Shown piece by piece: positions 57,101-64,000 of a DNA stretch of 64,000 bases (position 1 is its first letter; every line of letters begins with the position of its first letter). The position numbers were made by a program, and so were the translations under genes. Origin of the DNA: Synaphobranchus kaupii (taxonomy: Eukaryota > Chordata > Actinopteri > Anguilliformes > Synaphobranchidae); NCBI GenBank assembly GCA_029718625.1, contig CM056391.1, forward strand, positions 7,107,465 through 7,171,464, written 5' to 3'. The notes below the pieces were generated by a model that saw nothing but the letters and a program-made list of their open reading frames with translations, was not told the DNA's origin and did not search any database.

Positions 57101-60100
57101 TCAATTATGATAAGTCTGCTACTCATGGAAACTTGTGAATAGATAATAAGTAACATTCAAACATAACACATTACCTTTTAATAAACAATGCTTGAGTACA
57201 GAGGTATACATAATTAGACCGTTCATATTGCTCACGAGCACAGTGTAGCCTACTGCTGTGCTAAGTGCTGCTAATATACTGCGCACGAGGGCAAGAGGGT
57301 TCTGTGGAAGGCGCGAGCCCTGCTCTGTAAGCACTGGTGCGACCTGGCGCGCGAGGGTTTACCTACAGTCTATGGGGTTTACCCGTCTGTGAGAATGTAC
57401 CAATCTGAGCTGTTTCTAATTAGTTGCGTTTGAAATGTGTTTTTGGTTTTCTTGCTCTTTGGGGCAGTAGTTATATTACAAACCGGGCATATAACTTAAC
57501 CCGCGCATTTCCTCGGAAGACCTCTCCTCTTCTCTTTCTTGCGCCAGGGTCGCGTGGTATTTCCTCGGGCATGTGTAATTTTATGATCATCTCGCTAAAA
57601 AAAGAGGATTGCTAGATTAGTTTAGCATTCCTTGCGACTTTGAACTTGCTTTGGCCGTTTTTATGCGGACTATTCTTTTGTTTTTAAATGTGGTAAAAAC
57701 CGTCAATGTCATGGCTTTCTGTAAATTATAAACAATTTAAAACGTAATTAAAGGGCTTGGCCTACGAGAATCCCAAAACTGAATGTCGTAACCACTATAT
57801 AGGGTTATTAAAACGGTTGTATTTATACACATAGGCTACAATACATAAACCAAAGTGGGCTGTTTTAAATGAATCAACACGTCGGCTGGGATTCAGTCAA
57901 CATTTGTCCTATTTGACGTTTGGCTAATTCAGTAATTGCTCGAAACTGCTCGCCAAACTGAGTTTGTGAAGAAAGTGTTACGCTTGCGTTTACTTGTCAA
58001 AGTTAGAAAAATGTTGACAGATCATAATTTTATAATTATAATGCGTTATCGAAAACCTGAAACATAGGCAAATATTTAAACAAAATGTAGGCTAGTCAAG
58101 TGTAATATTTATACTTGAATGTATTTTAATCCAATTTTATAGATTGTTATAAAGCTCTCTCCCTACACACACACTGTTTCGAGCAGACGTTTATAATGCT
58201 AAAAGTTGCAGGCCTCATGTTATAATTTGTTTATAATTTATAAAGGCTAAAATTGCAACAATCCTCGTCGGCTAATCTAAGAGTGGAAAAACACGCATGG
58301 GTTTCATGACGTTTAGAATTTTTATATTGAGTTTTATTTTGCGACTGTGAATAAAGTAGCCGAGCCTATGGAGCTCCATTTCGAGTTAACTTCCGTTTTG
58401 CCTTAAATATAAAAGTTTTTTCTGAAATTAGTGGGCTATGTATTTTGTTCGTGGTAACAACATTTGTGTAAACATAACTGTTTCTCTTCATACAGTTAAA
58501 AAAGTACTGATAGCAGCTATTTTACCATGTATTCGTTGAACTTTTCTAACCTTTAATGGAATTCATTGCAATTGTTAACAATACAATGTAGGTACAATTA
58601 TTCAGATAATATATTATTGTCACTTCGAAACTGTTATATGATACTTCCTATTTCTGTAGGTTTCCTTTATTATATTTCATTCATAATATTATTGTGATCA
58701 ACAGGTAGCATCGTTGTTGCATTTTTATATAATTTGTATTTAACTGTGCATTGTATGTAATAGGCTATTATAAAAATTTCAATAGGCTTTGTATAGCCTA
58801 GTACTAAACAAACAAACTATATTAGGCCTATTATTGTTGTAGTTNNNNNNNNNNNNNNNNNNNNNNNNNNNNNNNNNNNNNNNNNNNNNNNNNNNNNNNN
58901 NNNNNNNNNNNNNNNNNNNNNNNNNNNNNNNNNNNNNNNNNNNNNNNNNNNNNNNNNNNNNNNNNNNNNNNNNNNNNNNNNNNNNNNNNNNNNNNNNNNN
59001 NNNNNNNNNNNNNNNNNNNNNNNNNNNNNNNNNNNNNNNNNNNNNNNNNNNNNNNNNNNNNNNNNNNNNNNNNNNNNNNNNNNNNNNNNNNNNNNNNNNN
59101 NNNNNNNNNNNNNNNNNNNNNNNNNNNNNNNNNNNNNNNNNNNNNNNNNNNNNNNNNNNNNNNNNNNNNNNNNNNNNNNNNNNNNNNNNNNNNNNNNNNN
59201 NNNNNNNNNNNNNNNNNNNNNNNNNNNNNNNNNNNNNNNNNNNNNNNNNNNNNNNNNNNNNNNNNNNNNNNNNNNNNNNNNNNNNNNNNNNNNNNNNNNN
59301 NNNNNNNNNNNNNNNNNNNNNNNNNNNNNNNNNNNNNNNNNNNNTGTCTCTGTCTCTGTCTCTGTCAGGAGGATGTTTCCTGCAATGAGAGTGAGGATCA
59401 TCGGTCTGGACCCTCAGCAGCAGTACTACATCGCCATGGACATTGTACCTGTGGACAACAAGCGATACAGGTATATACTCCACACCAATAAGATATACAG
59501 GTATATACTCCACACCAATAAGATATACAGGTATATACTCCACACCAATAAGGTATACAGGTATATACTCCACACCAATAAGATATACAGGTATATACTC
59601 TTCACCAATAGCCTACAGTTTCCATCACTTATATAAAAGTTTCGGAACATCGTTTCTGCACAAGTTAAAGGCAATGTCGAGGATCGGTCCGATAACTGTG
59701 CTGCTTAGAGTAACCCTGTCGCCCCTTTCACAACAAAGCCAAGCCGTGTTCGACCCGCATAAATCCTGGGTCGTGGATCCGGGTCAGATAACCCGGGTTG
59801 ACCGTTTCACACCAAAGGCAAACCCGGTCGTTGCTTCGGTATGAAAGGGGTATATCTGTAGAGGGGGGTAGAAGTGCTTTGGGGTGAAAGGGGTATATCT
59901 GTAGAGGGGGTAGAAGTGCTTTGGGGTGAAAGGGGTATATCTGTAGAGGGGGTAGAAGTGCTTTGGGGTGAAAGGGGTATATCTGTAGAGGGGGTAGAAG
60001 TGCTTTTGGGGTGAAAGGGGTATATCTGTAGAGGGGGTAGAAGTGCTTTTGGGTGAAAGGGGTATATCTGTAGAGGGGGGTAGAAGTGCTTTGGGGTGAA

Positions 60101-61569
60101 AGGGGTATATCTGTAGAGGGGGGTAGAAGTGCTTTGGGGTGAAAGGGGTATATCTGTAGAGGGGGTAGAAGTGCTTTGGGGTGAAAGGGTATATCTGTAG
60201 AGGGGGGTAGAAGTGCTTTGGGGTGAAAGGGGTATAACTGTAGAGGGGGGTAGAAGTGCTTTGAGGTGAAAGCGGTATATCTGTAGAGGGGGTAGAAGTG
60301 CTTTGGGGTGAAAGGGGTATAACTGTAGAGGGGGGTAGAAGTGCTTTGGGGTGAAAGGGGTATATCTGTAGAGGGGGTAGGAGGCAGATATTCTGCGCTG
60401 TGCATCCTGTCGGGTGGTTGAAGGATCATTTCAGGACTGGTCTGTTTGTGAGCGGCCTGCTGTGTGTTACCTGGTTGCCAAGGAGACCAGGACCACTCTG
60501 CTGTGGCTACAAGTAGTCTGATTGGAGGATCAGTTTAATTTATTGTCGGTTTTAAATTATGTTTTATTTTAAAAAAATTTCATATAATTTTATAGATAAT
60601 GATACTGAAGGAATTTACTATAATAGAGAGAGAGTGAGCTGGGGGGGGGGGGGGGGGGGGGTAATTTTTATTGAGAAATACTTTAAAGTACCACAAAGTC
60701 ACAAAAGACTTAAATATGCTTGTAAAATTAGGTATTATTCTTGAGGGAATATCCCACAAGCCATTACAGGCTCTGGGGTTGCATAGTGTGTGGAATGCGT
60801 GTGTTTTTTATTTCAGCCTCTTTAGAATCTCTGTGGAAATGTGGAATTATTTACTGATCAAACATGGAGTTGTCTGAGTTTATTTCAGCTTATTGTGTAA
60901 AATGAAAAGCAGACTTAAAGAAGATGTGAAATGATCCATGACTTTATCCAGCTCATTTCTCTGCAGTATTTCTGCTCTCCTGACAGCCTATAGTAATGCT
61001 TGTTGATGTTCAGGCTGCTCTTCTGACAGCCTATAATAACGCTTGTTGATGTTCAGGCTGCTTTTCTGACAGCCAATAGTAACGCTTGTTGATGTTTCAG
61101 GCTGCTCTTCTGACAGCCTATAGTAACGCTTGTTGATGTTCAGGCCCTATTCAAAGGCACAAAGGTGCAGAAGGGGAAGGTGATTCTGTCCAGATGTCAC
61201 TAAGCTATTTTAAAGCATGAATGTGCTGCTTGAAATGCACAATGTGTGAGTGTGTGTGTGTGGGTGTGTGTAGGTATTGTTGTGTTTGTATGTATATGGT
61301 TGGGTGTGTGTGTGTGTGCAGCCGTGTGTAGGTACGTGTAGAGGTAGAGGGCTGCGGGGGGGGAGTTATCTAATCTTCTTCAGCATGTGTCTCATAAAGT
61401 TGCATCTTTATTGACTGTGCTGGTACCAGATGGCAGATTTATTAGAGAGTATTCAGTACTGCAGCTCTGTGCCAGACTGAGGCGTCTCTGTGCTTTAACA
61501 CTTACAGCCCTACAACAAGGACTGCAACACTGGACCTCACAAACAGGGGATTACAGGAGGGCTGCCATG

Positions 61570-61616
<47 letters not shown>

Positions 61617-62179
61617 GGGGTTATTTAATGATGGCGAGCTCTAACCAGACCCCCGAATGAGAGGTCTCTGTGCTTTTCCCCTCTTGAGGAGGAATCTTGC
61701 GCGAGGCAGAGCACGTTCCCTCCGAAATCCGCAGCCAAACTAACTAAAGACAAACAGCTGTCTGAACGCAGTGGGGACTCTTTCTGCCCTCTGAGCACCA
61801 GGCTTCTCCTGAGGCTAGCGACCAGAGCCACGAGCCCCTCCTATAGCTAGCGACCAGAGCCTGGAGCCCCTCCTATGGCTAATGACCAGAGCCTCAAGCT
61901 TCTAGCCCCTCCTATGGCTAGTGACGAGAGCCACGAGCCCCTCCTATGGCCAGTGACCAGAGCCTGGAGCTCCTCCTGTGGCTAGTGACATTAATAGCAG
62001 GCCCCTCCTACGGCTCGCAGCCATAGCTACGATCAGGGGCTTTTCTTTACTCAGATATTAACTTTACACACACTACTCATTCCCGTCATTGCTATTCTGA
62101 CCCGTGGGTTTTATAACTGCATACTGCTTGTGAGTGAATGCTTTGGGCTCATACTGTGATCTGAGAGAAGCGGAGCACG

Positions 62180-62259
<80 letters not shown>

Positions 62260-63197
62260 GCGCGTGCACACCTGTGTTCACTATGCCCCAGTGTAAACAG
62301 TGAGACTGTGTTTCCATAGTTACACATACAGGCTCCGATTCCCTGTTTCTGTTGGGTTGTGGTTCAGGATGTTTTTACCTGTTGAAATCCTAAACATAGG
62401 AAATGTGTTTGTGTGGGTTTGGCATTTATTTATTTATTTATTTTTTGGGGAGGGGGTACCCCCCGGGTTGTGCTTTATTTTTGAGGAGTTCACCCCAGGG
62501 TTTTTGGGGTTCATCCCCAGGTATGTGTATCACAGCTCTAAATGGATGGTGGCGGGTAATGCAGACTCCCCTGTACCCCCACGTGTCTACCTGCACCCCG
62601 ACTCGCTGGCCTCTGGGGATACCTGGACCCGGCAGGTGGTCAGTTTTGACAAGCTGAAGCTCACCAACAACCAACTGGAAGACCAGGGACATGTGAGTGG
62701 GGGGGGGGGGGGGGGGGGCAGTGTGTGTGTGTGATAGTGTGTATTCATTCCACACACACATATATCAGTGTTTCCCCTAGATTTTTTTTCAGGCCGGGCG
62801 GTGAAAGTGCGCCATTTTGCGTAGAGGCGGGAAACTATAATTACACCCTCATAATATCAGTGCTGCCATTGAAAATTTTAATTAGGCCTAACGGGAAACC
62901 GAAGCTGTTTTGGCAAGGGTTTTTCCAGATGCAATTTTGATCATTCCCGCATTCTGCGGTAAGGGAAATATTGCAGCTACATAAAAAAAGATTATATATA
63001 TTTTTTTAAAAGAATAATATAATTTTTTTTTTTTTTTTCATTAAAATTATTTATTTTCCCTCTTGTCCGGGCCGCCCGGCCAAGATAATGGTAGGGGAAA
63101 CACTGTATATATACACACACTCAGCCCCTGTACACACACACACACATGCACAGCCCCTACACACACACATATACACACACACCGGGATACATAGACC

Positions 63198-63240
<43 letters not shown>

Positions 63241-63937
63241 GGGATACACAGACCCTACACACACACACACTCACTCACTCACTCACTCTGTAATGTGTGT
63301 TTTCTGGTCCCAGATCATCCTGCACTCCATGCATAAGTATCTTCCGCGTGTTCATGTGATCAGGAAGGACTCCAGCATCCAGCTCTCAGCCAATAAACCG
63401 CTTCCAGCCGGAGAGGGAGTCCGCTCATTCAGCTTCCCTGAGACTGTCTTTACCACAGTCACCGCCTACCAGAACCAGCAGGTCAAAAACCCCAGCACCG
63501 TCCAATCAGAGAGCTCACAGAACAGCACTGTCTAATCAGACGGCTCACAGAGAACAGTACCGTCCAATCAGAGAGCTCACAGAACAACACTGTCTAATCA
63601 GACGGCTCACAGAGAACAGTACCGTCCAATCAGAGAGCTCACAGAACAGCACTGTCTAATCAGACGGCTCACAGAGAACAGCACCATCCAATCAGAGAGC
63701 TCACAGAACAGCACTGTCTAATCAGACGGCCCACAGAGAACAGTCTGGACTGGACCGCCAATCAGCACTGACCATAATGTACAGAAAAAGCATGATGCCT
63801 TGTTTTTAAATGTATTTGTTGTGTTTTTATATCTCTGTTTGTGCTTCATTAATTAATGTTCTTGCTTACAGATCACCACGGCTAAAAATCGACAGAAACC
63901 CGTTTGCCAAAGGTTTCCGAGACTCTGGAAGGAACAG
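49229..63937 (+). CDS. tbx15: T-box transcription factor TBX15, partial (runs off window)
   Basis: TBX15 is a nuclear T-box factor of the TBX15/18/22 group, acting in skeletal, muscle and skin patterning. Exons seen: 49229-49430, 56785-56998, 59369-59470, 62521-62692, 63314-63481 and 63872-63937, in phase, about 308 residues; human has 602. Residues 17-25 (AFSVEALIG) form the eh1-like Groucho-binding motif, followed by a nuclear signal (NKKRKLR, 27-33). The T-box starts near residue 113 ([16 protein letters not shown]) and continues [67 protein letters not shown] and [14 protein letters not shown]. Exon 6 has one extra base near 63876-63877, so literal reading loses [21 protein letters not shown] plus TBX15-specific N terminus excludes TBX18 and TBX22. 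Exon 2 lies in a GC-rich island; exon 3 abuts an assembly gap. The neighbour is wars2, as in human. Confidence 0.95.
49431..53090. other. tbx15 intron 1, left part
   Basis: AT-rich with a striking density of TAGGCTA/TAGCCTA/AGGCCTA words. A more GC-rich stretch at 51690-51960 stands out and is a candidate conserved regulatory block. No gene seen. Confidence 0.4.
53100..53290 (+). mobile_element. tRNA-derived SINE in tbx15 intron 1
   Basis: A-box-like start GTTGGCGTTGCGGTATTGGA, B box GTTCAAGTCCCGGGTAGCC (about 53143-53161), body, and the typical end CCCTGGATAAGGACATTTGC (about 53254-53273). Diverged; not a functional tRNA. Confidence 0.7.
53451..53458 (+). promoter_or_regulatory. POU octamer in tbx15 intron 1
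   Basis: Perfect ATGCAAAT about 200 bp left of a nested inverted repeat with homeodomain-type TAATCC words. Motif match only. Confidence 0.3.
53658..53705. repeat. Nested inverted repeat
   Basis: Outer arms GGATTAATT / AATTAATCC and inner arms GTCGAAAC / GTTTCGAC around a TGGCG-containing loop. The outer arms carry TAATCC, a bicoid-type homeodomain word, in both orientations. Confidence 0.7.
54046..54172 (+). repeat. (CT)n microsatellite
   Basis: About 60 CT units with CA and CG interruptions at the right end. Confidence 0.96.
54173..56740. other. tbx15 intron 1, right part
   Basis: Mostly unique AT-rich DNA with a short self-complementary TTTAAATTTAAA tract (54433-54462). A possible MITE or repeat begins at 55205 (TTAAAGGAACAGTTCACTC), from memory a common fish repeat start; its right end is not found. 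Confidence 0.35.
57003..58844. other. tbx15 intron 2, left of the gap
   Basis: AT-rich intronic DNA, again rich in TAGGCTA-type words; no gene or clear repeat. Confidence 0.45.
58845..59344. other. Assembly gap, 500 N
   Basis: Exactly 500 N; ends 24 bp before tbx15 exon 3, inside a (TGTCTC)n tract. Confidence 0.98.
59461..59612 (+). repeat. 30-bp tandem repeat starting at the exon 3 donor
   Basis: Five copies of ACAGGTATATACTCCACACC plus AATAAGATAT. The first copy includes the last four exon bases and the donor of tbx15 exon 3, so the donor sequence ACAG-GTATAT has been duplicated five times. Confidence 0.93.
59700..59840. mobile_element. Possible DNA-transposon remnant
   Basis: The words CCCCTTTCACAAC, TAACCCGGGTTGACCGTTTC and ACACCAAAGGCAAACCCGG recall a common fish DNA element with CCTTTCACAC ends. 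The adjoining minisatellite repeats its right edge (GAAAGGGGTATATCTGTAGA). Confidence 0.35.
59842..60382 (+). repeat. 42-bp minisatellite, about 13 copies
   Basis: Unit GAAAGGGGTATATCTGTAGA, then GGGGGTAGAAGTGCTTTGGGGT, with G-run length changes between copies. In tbx15 intron 3. The reverse strand is open as a Pro/Leu/Tyr repeat, an artefact. Confidence 0.95.
60984..61146 (+). repeat. 42-bp tandem repeat, four copies
   Basis: Unit TGTTGATGTTCAGGCTGCTC then TTCTGACAGCCTATAGTAACGCT, in tbx15 intron 3. Confidence 0.9.
61577..61620 (+). repeat. (GT)n followed by a G-run
   Basis: Twelve GT units passing into about 20 G; same arrangement as 21165-21207. Confidence 0.88.
61810..62015 (+). repeat. 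Imperfect 30-40 bp repeats
   Basis: Repeated GAGCCCCTCCTATGGCTAGT and GACCAGAGCC words, five to six diverged copies. Confidence 0.75.
62182..62255 (+). repeat. (GT)n microsatellite
   Basis: About 36 GT units. Confidence 0.96.
62766..63105. mobile_element. hAT-type MITE in tbx15 intron 4
   Basis: Ends CAGTGTTTCCCCTA and TAGGGGAAACACTG are perfect 14-bp inverted repeats. Subterminal CCGGGCGG and CCGCCCGG also pair. The CAGTG...CACTG form is typical of hAT elements. Flanks ACATATAT and TATATATA could be an 8-bp target duplication but lie in low-complexity DNA. 340 bp, no coding capacity. Confidence 0.78.
63108..63285 (+). repeat. Compound (CA)n microsatellite
   Basis: CA tracts separated by two copies of ACCGGGATACA-AGACCCTACA (near 63181 and 63238). 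Ends 28 bp before tbx15 exon 5. Confidence 0.92.
63486..63745 (+). repeat. 61-bp higher-order repeat after tbx15 exon 5
   Basis: About four copies of a dimer: CCAATCAGAGAGCTCACAGA + ACAGCACTGT, then CTAATCAGACGGCTCACAGA + GAACAGTACCGT. The two half-units are themselves diverged copies of one monomer. Confidence 0.92.
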
Positions 63938-64000
63938 GTGGGATTCCAGCTGCCTCAGGGGCCCCAGCTTCCTACCTCTCAGGGGCCCCAGTTTCCTACC

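Noticed and set aside
59728..60429. 233-codon minus-strand frame rich in Pro/Leu/Tyr
   Set aside because: Antisense reading of the 42-bp minisatellite in tbx15 intron 3.
62073..62327. His-Thr repeat protein
   Set aside because: Antisense of a pure GT microsatellite.

Overview
The window is nuclear DNA of a ray-finned (teleost) fish. The genes have GT-AG introns and their closest recognisable relatives are vertebrate. The spaces between them hold fish-type interspersed repeats: tRNA-derived SINEs, a Tc1-type end, LINE tails, MITEs, a hAT-like MITE and a Kolobok-like element. They also hold very many micro- and minisatellites. The sequence is a draft scaffold with two gaps of exactly 500 N (16661-17160 and 58845-59344).

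Layout. 1-2500: repeats upstream of sap18. 2591-4738: sap18 (+), complete. 6426-8436: a two-exon gene of unknown function (+), complete, with a TATA box about 320 bp upstream. 11255-11633: cox17 (+), complete coding region. 15069-15563: first coding exon of popdc2 (+), with its frame broken several times; the rest is not seen and may lie in the first gap. 17845-21978: a BTB-BACK-Kelch gene of the KLHL9/13 type (-), with three one-base frame breaks in the last exon and an unusual proline-rich exon before the BTB domain. 22-32 kb: gene desert of LINE, Tc1 and MITE fragments and large minisatellites. 32947-43337: wars2 (+), complete in six exons with one frame break near the end. 44-48.8 kb: AT-rich intergenic DNA. 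49229-63937: tbx15 (+), first six coding exons, running off the window.

The genes do not form a pathway. cox17 (copper delivery to cytochrome oxidase) and wars2 (mitochondrial tryptophanyl-tRNA synthetase) serve mitochondria. sap18 acts in splicing and repression. popdc2 is a cAMP-binding membrane protein of muscle. The kelch gene is a probable Cullin-3 adaptor. tbx15 is a developmental transcription factor. From memory, COX17-POPDC2 and WARS2-TBX15 are each neighbours in human, on different chromosomes, so their co-location here fits an older linkage group.

Most interesting object: a 1873-bp DNA transposon in wars2 intron 3 (38400-40272). It is flanked by TTAA on both sides, has about 170-bp terminal inverted repeats with one mismatch, and carries two convergent coding units: a THAP zinc-finger exon and a small acidic protein ending in a cysteine-rich motif like the P2X7 cytoplasmic domain. 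It has no visible transposase core. A second theme is a run of one-base indels in otherwise conserved exons of four genes, which looks like assembly error and would damage automatic gene models.
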